A stretch of DNA of 64,000 nt from Belnapia rosea. GTDB lineage: Bacteria; Pseudomonadota; Alphaproteobacteria; Acetobacterales; Acetobacteraceae. Shown here in pieces: positions 50,022 through 58,508 of the stretch. The notes beneath the pieces were generated by a model. The model ran no database searches and had not been told where the DNA came from. It saw only the letters and a program-made list of their open reading frames with translations. A program made the translations under genes and the position numbers. How positions within the stretch are numbered: the first letter of the stretch is position 1; every line of letters starts with the position of its first letter. The stretch spans positions 1-64,000 of the forward strand of contig NZ_FMZX01000006.1 of NCBI RefSeq assembly GCF_900101615.1, in the 5' to 3' direction.

Positions 50022-51967
50022 CGCACCCTGACCTCCGCCCGTGCCGCGGCACCGGCCGCATCCAGCACCGTCACGCGGTAGAAACCCGGCCCCGTGGGGA
50101 CCCAGGCGGCCTCCCGCTTGGCCGGCTCGGCGGGCAGAGGGCGGCCATCGACGAGGAAGGTCAAGGGGCGGCGGCCGCCCGAGGCGCGGAGGGTGACATG
50201 GCCCTCCCCTTCCTCCAGCACGGCGCCGGGCGGCGGGAAGGAGAGGCGCAGGCGGTCCAGCGCCTCCGCCATCGGCGGCGCGGCGGCACGGACGGGCAGG
50301 CCCGGGCGGGGATTGGGCGGCAGGCGCTCGAAGACGCGGGCGAGCAGGGGCAGCGCGGTGCGGGCGCCGGTGGCGCCGGGCAGCGGCGTGCCATCCGGCC
50401 GGCCGACCCAGATGCCGGCGACATGGCGGGCATCGAGGCCCATCGCCCAGGCATCCCGCCCGCCCCAGCTCGTCCCCGTCTTCCAGGCGATGCCCTGCGG
50501 CCCGCCACCGGGGAAGGGGTTGACCAGGATGGCGGCGGCGAGGCCGGCGGCGCGGGGGTCGAGGACGCGGCGGGGCGCCGGATCGCGGCCGGGCTGGAGG
50601 CGGAGCGGCACCGCCTGCCCCCCGCCGCCGAGCATGGCGTAGAGCCCGGCCATCTCCCGCAGGGTGACGCCGAGGCCGCCGAGCGCCAGCGGCAGCGAGG
50701 GGTCCGCCCCGGCCGGCAGCCTTGGCAGCGCCCCGCCCGCCTTCAGGGCGGAGGCGAAGCGCAGCGGGCCAAGCTCCGCCAGGAGGGCGACGGCGGGGAG
50801 GTTCAGCGAATGCCGCAGCGCATCGGCGACGGTGACGCGGCCGGCGAAGCCACCGTCGAAATTCTCCGGCGCATAGCTGCCGAATCGGCGCGGCAGGTCG
50901 GCCAGCAGCGTATCGGGCGCCGCGATGCCGGCCTCGAAGGCCAGCGCATAGAGCATCGGCTTCAGCGCCGAGCCGGGCGAGCGGATGGCCCGCGTCAGGT
51001 CGAGGGCGCCTGCTCTGCCCTCCGCCCCGAAGGCGCCGCCATGCAGCGCGCGGATCTCATGGGCCTGGTGGTCGGCGACGAGGATGGCGAGCGAGGCGCG
51101 CTCCGGCAGGCCGGCAAGCGCCGTGGCGGCGACCTCCTCCACCGCGCGCTGCAGGGCGAGGTCGAGCGTGCTCGGGAGGCGCGGGCCGGACGCATGGCGG
51201 GCCAGCTCCCGCGCCAGATGCGGGGCGAGGCGCGGCATGGGCTGGCGGGCGGCGGGCACCGGAGCGGTCAGCGCGTAGTCGGTATCGGCCGGGGTGATGC
51301 CGGGGGCACCGGCGGCGCGCGCGGTCAGCAGGGCGTTGCGGGCGAGGCGGGCGCGCCACGGATGGCGGTCGGGCCGGAGTGCCTCGGGGCGCCGGGGAAT
51401 GGCCACGAGCAGCGCCGCCTCGGCCGGGTCGAGCCGCAGGGAGGGTCGGCCGAACCAGGCGAGCGAGCCGGCCCGTACCCCTTCGATATTGCCGCCCATC
51501 GGCGCCAGGGTCAGCCAGAGGCCGAGGATCTCGTCCTTCGAGTAGCGCGCCTCCAGCTGCAGGGCGCGGAGGACCTCGATCGCCTTGCTGCGGATCGTGC
51601 GCGGCCGCGGCTCCAGCAGCCTGGCCGCCTGCATGGTGAGCGTCGAGCCGCCGGAGAGCACCCGGCCGGCGAGGGCCCATTGCAGGGCGGCACGGCCGAG
51701 CGCCAGGGGATCGACGCCCGGATGCCAGCGGAAGCGGCGGTCCTCGGCGGTGACCAGCAGGTCGATCAGATGCGGCGGCACATCGGCGGTGGTGGTGGCC
51801 AGACGCCAGACCCCGCCCGGGGCCGGGAGGGTGGCCAGCGTCCGGCCGTCGCGGGCCAGCACCTCCTGCCCCACCGCCTGCAGCCGCGAGAGGTCGGGCG
51901 GGAAGGCGCGGTCGAGCACCCAGCCCGCCCCGGCCAGCAGCGCCAGCGCGGGGAGCCAGCGCCGCAT
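50018..51967 (-). CDS. pbpC: penicillin-binding protein 1C
   Basis: The 649-residue inner-membrane peptidoglycan enzyme has an N-terminal anchor, then a glycosyltransferase-51 domain (VTAEDRRFRWHPGVD with the catalytic Glu, GGSTLTMQAARLL, KDEILGLWLTLAPMGGN). A transpeptidase domain has SALK (active-site Ser), SLN and KTGTSWGGRDAWA. A C-terminal BiPBP_C-like beta domain closes it (about 560-649). It overlaps both neighbours: TGATG with the upstream A2M gene and ATGA with DUF188. PBP1C is a known partner of bacterial A2M. Confidence 0.95.
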   Translation of the reverse strand: MRRWLPALALLAGAGWVLDRAFPPDLSRLQAVGQEVLARDGRTLATLPAPGGVWRLATTTADVPPHLIDLLVTAEDRRFRWHPGVDPLALGRAALQWALAGRVLSGGSTLTMQAARLLEPRPRTIRSKAIEVLRALQLEARYSKDEILGLWLTLAPMGGNIEGVRAGSLAWFGRPSLRLDPAEAALLVAIPRRPEALRPDRHPWRARLARNALLTARAAGAPGITPADTDYALTAPVPAARQPMPRLAPHLARELARHASGPRLPSTLDLALQRAVEEVAATALAGLPERASLAILVADHQAHEIRALHGGAFGAEGRAGALDLTRAIRSPGSALKPMLYALAFEAGIAAPDTLLADLPRRFGSYAPENFDGGFAGRVTVADALRHSLNLPAVALLAELGPLRFASALKAGGALPRLPAGADPSLPLALGGLGVTLREMAGLYAMLGGGGQAVPLRLQPGRDPAPRRVLDPRAAGLAAAILVNPFPGGGPQGIAWKTGTSWGGRDAWAMGLDARHVAGIWVGRPDGTPLPGATGARTALPLLARVFERLPPNPRPGLPVRAAAPPMAEALDRLRLSFPPPGAVLEEGEGHVTLRASGGRRPLTFLVDGRPLPAEPAKREAAWVPTGPGFYRVTVLDAAGAAARAEVRVR

Positions 51968-54900
51968 CAGTCGGCCGGCAGCACCGTGATCCGCCCGGTA
52001 TTCTGCCGGGCGAAGACCTGCGGCCGGTACATGTCCTCGACCTGCGCGCCGGGCAGCTCGAACCGCCCGGCGGTGACGGCGCGGAGGCGGATGGCGATGC
52101 GGAAGTCGGGCGCCTCCGGCGTCAGGTCGAGCGCGGCGGCGAGGCGGTCGTCGAGGGCGGGGGTCGCCGCGGTCTCGGTCAGGGTGCCGAGCCAGGGCAT
52201 GCCCGCCACCTCGCCGGCCGAGAGGCGGCCGACGATCTCCCAGCCCGCCGGCAGGCCCTGCTGGAGGATGGCGCGATGCGCCTCCCGCGTCTCGGCCCGG
52301 CCTTCCAGCAGCAGGACGAAGACGGTGTTCTGCTTCAGCGTGTCGAGATTGAGCGGCTGGCCGGCGAGGTCGAGGAAGCGGCGGGCGATGCGCATCCCCG
52401 CGCGCCCGGCGGGTGCCGGCTGGGCCGGGATGCCGGTGATGGAGAGGCTGGCCCAGACCGGCGTGTCGGAGAGGTTCCGCACCACGCCCGGCGCCTGGAG
52501 CGCGACGGCGAGGAGCGGTGCCGGCGCCTGCGGCGTGCCGTTCACCGCGACGCGCACCGGCCGCCCGTCACGCCCGAGCGCCGAGGCGGCGGTGACGCCC
52601 CAGGCCTGTTCCTGGGTATTCGCCGATTGCGGGGTGAAGTCGGGGCCGGGCAGACCCGCCTGCGCCGTGGCGAGCCGGTCGGGCAGCACCCCGCTCTCCT
52701 TCAGCAGGGCGGCGACGGCCAGCGCGTCGCGGGCGGCGCTGCCGTAGTCGTAGAGCCAGGGGCGGCGGGCCGGGGCGGCCAGCGCTGCGGCGAAGGCGGC
52801 CTCGGCGCGCGGCCGGTCGCCGGCCCGGGCGAAGGCGGCGCCGAGCTGGGCCTTGGCGAGCGGGGTCGGCAGCTGGTCGAGATCCTCCAGCAGACGCCGC
52901 GCCGCGCCGAGGCGGGGGCGGCCAGCGAGCGACAGGACATGGAGGCGGTAGGCCTGGGCCGCGCGCTCCTCCGGATTATCGGCCGAGACATCCTCGGCCT
53001 GCTCGGCGATGGCCTTCAGCGCATCCTCGAGCGCCGCCTCGGGCACCGTGGCGCCGGCGGCGCGGGCACGCAGCAGGGCCTCCGTCGCATAGGCGCCGGT
53101 CCAGTACTGGATCTCGCCCTGGGCGGACCAGAGGCCGAAGCCGCCATCGAAACGCTGCTTGTTGAGCACCCATTCGACGGCGCGCTGGAGGCGGGCGGCG
53201 CGCTCATCGCCTGCCAGCCCATCGGCGCCGCCAGCGGCGAAGGCGAGGAGCTGGGAGGAGGATTGCTCCAGGCAGGCGAAGGGGTAGCTCTCCAGCAGCT
53301 TCAGCATGCCGCCCGCATCGTAGCGCGTCGGGCCGCCGAAGCTGGCCGCGGCGCGCCAGGTGCCGGCGAGCCAGCGATCGGCGGCGACCGCCAGCGGGCG
53401 TTCCTGCCCGGCCGGGACCTCCTGCGCCACGACCTCGGTGGTGACGGGGCGGGAGGAGCGGATGGTGATGCGCGACTCCCGGTTGGCGGTGAAGCCGCCC
53501 GGCCCGGCGACGGTCAGCCGGAGCACCCCCTGGCCCGCTGCGGTGGCGCGCAGCGTGCTGGTGGGGAGCGCGCGGGCATTGGGCGCGAGGCGAGCCGAGA
53601 GCCTGTCCGGTCCCGCCAGGGCGATGGCGCCCTCGGCGGAGAGGGTGGCGGTGATCTCGCCCTCCGGCAGGTCGAGGTTGCTGAGCAGCATGGGCAGCCG
53701 CGCCTCGTCGCCGGGGGCGAGGAAGCGCGGCAGCAGCGCCTCGGCGATCACCGGGTCCCGCACCGTCAGCGGCTTGCTGGCGGCGCCGATGCGGTTGCCG
53801 GCCCAGGCGACGGCCATCAGCCGCAGCTCCCCGGCGAAGTCGGGGATGTCGAGCGTCACGGTCGCGGTGCCGTCCGGCGCCACGGCGACGGGGCCCGAGA
53901 AGAGGGCGACCGTGCGTTGCGGGATCTCGATGGCGCCGGCCGAGAATTCGTCGCCGCCCTGGCGGAGGAGGGCGAGCTCGCCCTCGGGCGGCGGGATGAG
54001 GCGGCCGTAATCGTCACGGATATCGACGGCGAGGCGGCGGCGGCCCATGACATGCGGCACCGGGTCCGGGCTCTCGAAGCGCGTCAGGCGGAGGATGCCC
54101 TCATCCACGGCGGCGAGGGTCAGGGTGGCGCCCTCCCCCGCATTGGCCAGCCGGATCGGCACGGCGAGGCTCTGCCGGGGCGTGATCCGCTCCGGCGCGC
54201 CGATCGAGACCTCGATGCGGCGGGAGCCGGGATCGACCTGCACCCAGGCAAGGCCGAGGGCGCGGCCGGGATGGCCCTGGCGCGTCTCGCCCGGACGGAA
54301 GGCGGTGACGGCGACATAGGCGCCGGCGCCCCAGACGGCCTCGACCGGCACCTCCACCTCCGTCCCGCCCTCGGCGACCTGGATCTCGCGGAGCGAGACC
54401 AGCCGGTCGGTCAGCACGGCGAGGCTGGCGGGGCCGGAGAAGGGCGGGGTGATGCGGAGGCGCGCTGTCTCGCCCGGCGCATAGGCGCGGCGGTCGGCGG
54501 CGACATCGACCTTGTCCGGCACCTCCGGCGTCTCGCCCCCGGCCCAGCCTGAGCGGAAGCGGATGGAGGTGATGGCCATGCCGCCCGGCTCCGACACTTC
54601 CAGCCGGTAGCGGCCGAAAGGCAGGCGGCGGGCGAAGCGGGCGGGCCCGGCCGCGGTCACGGCGAGGTCGGTGCTGTCCACCGCCTCGTCGCGCCAGACG
54701 GTCTCGTAGCGGGCCATGCCGCCGCGGCTGACGATGCGCCAGTCGGGCCTCTCCCGCACCAGCCGGGCGCGGAGGCGGGCGGCGACGGGCCGCGCATCCG
54801 GGTCGAGGGCGATGATCTCGAAGCCTGCCTCCGCCCCGGCATCGATGGCGAGGTCGGGGAAAAGCGGCCTGACCCCGATCATCCGCCCGCCGGTCCGCAC

Positions 54901-57069
54901 CGGCAGGGTGAGCGAGGTGCGGGAGGACCGGCCGCCCGGCTCGTCGATGGCGATGGAGAGCTCGGCCCGCAGCGGGCGCGTGGTGTCGGGCGCACGCGGC
55001 AGGGCGAGGGTGAGGCTGCCGGCGCCCTGGTCGTCCAGCGCCTCGATCTCGAAGGGGATGAGGTCGGGGGCGAATTGCTCGTCCACCAGGCCGAAGAGGG
55101 TGTCCCTGTATTGCGGGAAGGGCGAGCGCAGCGCCTCCAGCCGCAATTCGGCGCTGCCGGTCAGGCCTGCGGCGGGGGCGCCGTAGAGGAACCGGGCCTG
55201 GACCGGCAGGTCGAGTGCCTGGCCGGGCACCAGCGGTCCGGGCGCGGGGCCGGCCTTCACCTCCAGCCGCTCGGGGACGAAGGCGTCGACGCGGAATTCC
55301 ACGCGGCCGACCGGCGGGTCGTTCGGGTCGGCCAGCACTTCGAGCGTCCAGGCGCCGGCCGGGGCGCTGCTGCCGAGCGGGATCGGCCAGAGGATGGCGG
55401 CGCCCGGCGTGCGGGCCGGCACCGCCTCGGCATAGACGCTGCCGTTGGGCCGGCGGAGGCGGAAGCGCGCCGGGATGTCGAGCGGGGCACCGCCGCCGTC
55501 GCGGATCAGCGCTGCCGCATGCACCGTCTCGCCGGGGCGGTAGATGCCGCGGTCGAGCCAGGCGAAGGCGTCGATGGCGCCGGGATGCGCGGCGCCCGTC
55601 GCGCCGCGGTCGGAGAGGTCGAAGGCCGCGCTCTCGAGGTCGAGCTGCACCAGGTCGTCGCCGAGCGAGGCCTGCAACGCCTTGGGCGCCATCGCCCCCC
55701 CGCCGCGCAGCAGGGGCGCGGCGAAGCGGACGAGCCCGTCCGGCCCGGTCTCCGCCTCGGCGAGGATATCGTTGTTGGTGGCCAGCAGCCGTACCTGCGT
55801 GCCCGGTCGGGGCTGGCCGGCGCCGAGGCCCCTCACCTGCGCCGCCAGCCCCTGCGGGCTGCGCCAGGCGGTGATGCCGAGATCCGTCACCATGATCGGC
55901 AGCCCGGCCACGCGGGCACGGGTGCCATCGGCCGGCTTCACGACAAGGGCGTAGAGGCCGGGCCCGGCGGCCCGCAGCGCCTCCGGCAGGGGGATGACCT
56001 GGCGCTGGAGGCGGTTGGCCTCGAAGCGGGGCAGGTCGATCCGGCCCTCCCAGACGGTGCGGCCCCAGGTCTCGGGCACCTCATCCGCTGTCCAGCTGTC
56101 GAGGGCGGTGCCCGGGCTCCAGTTGCGGCCGAAGGGGACGAGGTTGCGCTCCGTCACCCGCACGACGCGGAGGTTGAGCGCCGAGAGGTTCATGGTGGCG
56201 AAGCCGATCCTGGGTGCCTGGCCGCGCGGCAGCAGGAAGCCGCTGGAATCGAAGACGATGCTGGCCGCCCGGTTGGGCATGGCGATGCGGAGCTGGGCGT
56301 CGCGGTTCAGCCGCTGGCCGTCCTCGCCGGGCAGGCCGGCGCGGAGCAGCAGGCGGGTGGTGGCGCCGTTGGGCAGGCCGGCGATGCAGAGCTGGTCGCC
56401 CTCCCGCGTCACCGAGAGGCCCTGGATGGCGGGCTCGGTCCGCACCCAGTCCCCCGGCTGCCAGTCGGTGCGGCGGGCGGGGGGAACGGTGAAGGCGAGG
56501 CAGGCGCGGGCCGGCTCCGCCTCCGGCTCGGTATTGATGCGGGCGATGAGCAGGCCGGCGGCGCGGCGGGCATCGGCCAGCATCTGCCCGTAGCGTGGAT
56601 TGCCCGGCGCCCGCTCGAGCACGGCGTTCAGTGCCTGGATCTGCTGGGCCGGCCGGTCGAGCCGCTGCAAGGCTTCGGCCATGAGCAGGAGTGCCGGAAT
56701 CTCCGGCTCCCCGGCCGCGACCACCTGGAAATTCAGCCAGGCGGCCTGGAGGGCGCGGTTGGCGTCGGGCGGTGCCTTCTGCAGCTGGGCGCGGGCCAGG
56801 GCGAGCCAGTGTTCCGGCCGCGGGTCGCCACCTGCCACGCGGTCTTCCCAGGCCTGGGCGGCAGCCGCCCAATTCCCGGCCCGTTCGGCCTGGGCGGCGC
56901 GCTGCTCGGCCGCCATGCGCTGCTGCGGCGTTGCCCCGGCCGGGAAGCGGCGATTCAGCTCGCGCTGCCAGGCGTCGGCATCGGCCGAGAGGCCGGGCAG
57001 GTCGAAACCCTGGGCCCGCACCGCCGGGGCGCAGCACAACAGGCCGAGCAAGACGAGAAGCAGGCGCAT
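51967..57069 (-). CDS. bacterial alpha-2-macroglobulin (YfhM-like)
   Basis: The 1700-residue periplasmic protease trap has a signal peptide MRLLLVLLGLLCCAPAVRAQ (cut near residue 20) with no good lipobox, unlike E. coli YfhM. A helical N-terminal region is followed by repeated MG beta domains, a bait region, and the A2M core with the thioester CLEQ at about 1266-1269 in SYPFACLEQSSSQLL. Helical TED repeats follow, such as FDGGFGLWS. The intact Cys-Gln pair means it should trap proteases covalently. ATG at 57069 is chosen at the signal peptide. Coupled to pbpC. Confidence 0.93.
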   Translation of the reverse strand: MRLLLVLLGLLCCAPAVRAQGFDLPGLSADADAWQRELNRRFPAGATPQQRMAAEQRAAQAERAGNWAAAAQAWEDRVAGGDPRPEHWLALARAQLQKAPPDANRALQAAWLNFQVVAAGEPEIPALLLMAEALQRLDRPAQQIQALNAVLERAPGNPRYGQMLADARRAAGLLIARINTEPEAEPARACLAFTVPPARRTDWQPGDWVRTEPAIQGLSVTREGDQLCIAGLPNGATTRLLLRAGLPGEDGQRLNRDAQLRIAMPNRAASIVFDSSGFLLPRGQAPRIGFATMNLSALNLRVVRVTERNLVPFGRNWSPGTALDSWTADEVPETWGRTVWEGRIDLPRFEANRLQRQVIPLPEALRAAGPGLYALVVKPADGTRARVAGLPIMVTDLGITAWRSPQGLAAQVRGLGAGQPRPGTQVRLLATNNDILAEAETGPDGLVRFAAPLLRGGGAMAPKALQASLGDDLVQLDLESAAFDLSDRGATGAAHPGAIDAFAWLDRGIYRPGETVHAAALIRDGGGAPLDIPARFRLRRPNGSVYAEAVPARTPGAAILWPIPLGSSAPAGAWTLEVLADPNDPPVGRVEFRVDAFVPERLEVKAGPAPGPLVPGQALDLPVQARFLYGAPAAGLTGSAELRLEALRSPFPQYRDTLFGLVDEQFAPDLIPFEIEALDDQGAGSLTLALPRAPDTTRPLRAELSIAIDEPGGRSSRTSLTLPVRTGGRMIGVRPLFPDLAIDAGAEAGFEIIALDPDARPVAARLRARLVRERPDWRIVSRGGMARYETVWRDEAVDSTDLAVTAAGPARFARRLPFGRYRLEVSEPGGMAITSIRFRSGWAGGETPEVPDKVDVAADRRAYAPGETARLRITPPFSGPASLAVLTDRLVSLREIQVAEGGTEVEVPVEAVWGAGAYVAVTAFRPGETRQGHPGRALGLAWVQVDPGSRRIEVSIGAPERITPRQSLAVPIRLANAGEGATLTLAAVDEGILRLTRFESPDPVPHVMGRRRLAVDIRDDYGRLIPPPEGELALLRQGGDEFSAGAIEIPQRTVALFSGPVAVAPDGTATVTLDIPDFAGELRLMAVAWAGNRIGAASKPLTVRDPVIAEALLPRFLAPGDEARLPMLLSNLDLPEGEITATLSAEGAIALAGPDRLSARLAPNARALPTSTLRATAAGQGVLRLTVAGPGGFTANRESRITIRSSRPVTTEVVAQEVPAGQERPLAVAADRWLAGTWRAAASFGGPTRYDAGGMLKLLESYPFACLEQSSSQLLAFAAGGADGLAGDERAARLQRAVEWVLNKQRFDGGFGLWSAQGEIQYWTGAYATEALLRARAAGATVPEAALEDALKAIAEQAEDVSADNPEERAAQAYRLHVLSLAGRPRLGAARRLLEDLDQLPTPLAKAQLGAAFARAGDRPRAEAAFAAALAAPARRPWLYDYGSAARDALAVAALLKESGVLPDRLATAQAGLPGPDFTPQSANTQEQAWGVTAASALGRDGRPVRVAVNGTPQAPAPLLAVALQAPGVVRNLSDTPVWASLSITGIPAQPAPAGRAGMRIARRFLDLAGQPLNLDTLKQNTVFVLLLEGRAETREAHRAILQQGLPAGWEIVGRLSAGEVAGMPWLGTLTETAATPALDDRLAAALDLTPEAPDFRIAIRLRAVTAGRFELPGAQVEDMYRPQVFARQNTGRITVLPAD

Positions 57070-57199
57070 GCCGCAGAAGGCCCCCGATAGTCGAAGCGGT
57101 GCCGAGAATGGCACAGCCGCCCTGCCGATTGGATCACGCCGTGAAGAAACGTGAAACCGTTGCGGATTGCGTCTCGCGCCCGGCCAATGGCATGCTCGT

Positions 57200-57227
57200 T
57201 GCATAAAAACTAAGACGCCTTGATCAA
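57200..57227 (-). promoter_or_regulatory. probable promoter for A2M-pbpC operon
   Basis: On the minus strand TTGATC (57227-57222), a 16-base spacer and TATGCA (57205-57200) lie about 130 bases before the A2M start, in a locally AT-rich patch. The -35 sits in a palindrome TTGATCAA that also reads toward the RND genes. The rest of the 286-bp divergent gap shows no further element I can support. Confidence 0.45.
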
Positions 57228-57355
57228 CACGGCAGAACATTCATTTTCTGTCTATGGATCGTGGGGTCGGCGGCGATCCGGCGTATAGCAAGGGCCGCCA
57301 GCACCCTTGGCTGACCGGCTGACGGCCGCGCCTGCGGCCCTGGGGAACGGGACGA

Positions 57356-58486
57356 ATGACGCGACGCCACCTGCCGCGACTGCGACGCCTCGCCTTCGTA
57401 GCGTTCCTGGCCTTGCTGCCGGTGGCCTCCGCCCGGTCGCAGCAGGCCGGCGGCGGCGTGCCGGTCACCACGGATGCGGTGCAGGTCGGCCCGGTGCCGA
57501 TCGAGATCCTGGCCAATGGCATCATCGCCTCGGAATCCGTCGTCACCATCCGCACCCGCGTCGATGGGCAGATCGAGCGGGTGCATGTGACGGAGGGGCA
57601 GATGGTCCGCCGGGGCCAGCCGCTCTTCACCCTCGACGCCCGCCTCGCCCAGGCGCTGCTGGCCCAGCAGGAGGCGCAGCTGGCCAGCAACCGGGCGCAG
57701 ATGGCGCGGACCCAGGCGGATGCGGTGCGCTACCAGTCGCTGCGGGGCGAGAGCTTCGCCTCGCAGCAGCGCTTCGAGCAGGCCCAGGCCGATGCGCTGG
57801 CCGCGGCGGCCAATGCCAAGGCCACCGAGGCGCTGATCCAGCAGACCCGGCTCGGCATCGAATATGCAACGATCTATGCGGAGATGGATGGGCGGCTCGG
57901 TGCCATCCCGCTTCGCGCCGGCAATTTCGTCCGCCAGGCGGAGAACACGGCAATTACGACGCTGACCCAGATGGACCCCATCCTGGTGCAATTCGCCATT
58001 CCCGAGCGCTGGCTGCCCGAGGTGCGGGCCGCCATGTACCGCGAGCCGCCCAAGGTCACCGCCCGCGCCGATGGCGACAGCGAGGCGCCGGCCGAGGGCA
58101 CCCTGGTCTTCATCGACAGCGCGGTCGATACGACGACCGGCACGATCCTGCTGAAGGCCCGCTTCCCCAATCCGGAATTCCGGCTCTGGCCCGGGCAATA
58201 CGTGCAGGTGAAGATCGCGCCCCGGGTGCAGGAGGGTGCCATCACGGTGGCGGGCCCGGCGGTGCAGACCGGGCAGACCGGCCGCTTCGTCTTCGTCCTC
58301 GCCCCCGACAACACGGCCCGGCGCCGCGACGTGGAGCTGGTGCGGCTGGCCGGGGACCGCGCCGTCGTCACCGGCGAGCTGCAGGCGGGCGAGAAGGTGA
58401 TCGTCGATGGGGCGCAGCGCGTCACCGAGGGCACCCGCGCCGTGGAGCGCGGCCCGGCGCCGCAACGCGTCTCCAGCGTCCAGTGA
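57356..58486 (+). CDS. RND efflux periplasmic adaptor
   Basis: This 376-residue membrane-fusion protein has a signal peptide (LRRLAFVAFLALLPVASA). The lipoyl halves flank a helical hairpin (about residues 95-165; AQALLAQQEAQLASNRAQMARTQADAVRYQ). The barrel strand YATIYAEMDGRLGAIPLRAGNFV and the PEFRLWPGQYVQVKI segment are typical of MdtA/AcrA. It links the inner-membrane pump to an outer-membrane channel. The pump gene begins 22 bp downstream. No TolC-type gene is in the window. Confidence 0.93.
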   Translation: MTRRHLPRLRRLAFVAFLALLPVASARSQQAGGGVPVTTDAVQVGPVPIEILANGIIASESVVTIRTRVDGQIERVHVTEGQMVRRGQPLFTLDARLAQALLAQQEAQLASNRAQMARTQADAVRYQSLRGESFASQQRFEQAQADALAAAANAKATEALIQQTRLGIEYATIYAEMDGRLGAIPLRAGNFVRQAENTAITTLTQMDPILVQFAIPERWLPEVRAAMYREPPKVTARADGDSEAPAEGTLVFIDSAVDTTTGTILLKARFPNPEFRLWPGQYVQVKIAPRVQEGAITVAGPAVQTGQTGRFVFVLAPDNTARRRDVELVRLAGDRAVVTGELQAGEKVIVDGAQRVTEGTRAVERGPAPQRVSSVQ

Positions 58487-58508
58487 AGCGGCAGGGGCAT
58501 CGGCCAGG

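Noticed and set aside
55075-57090. Plus-strand frame of 671 codons opposite the A2M gene
   Set aside because: No recognisable domain, antisense to a strongly supported gene, and composition typical of shadow frames.
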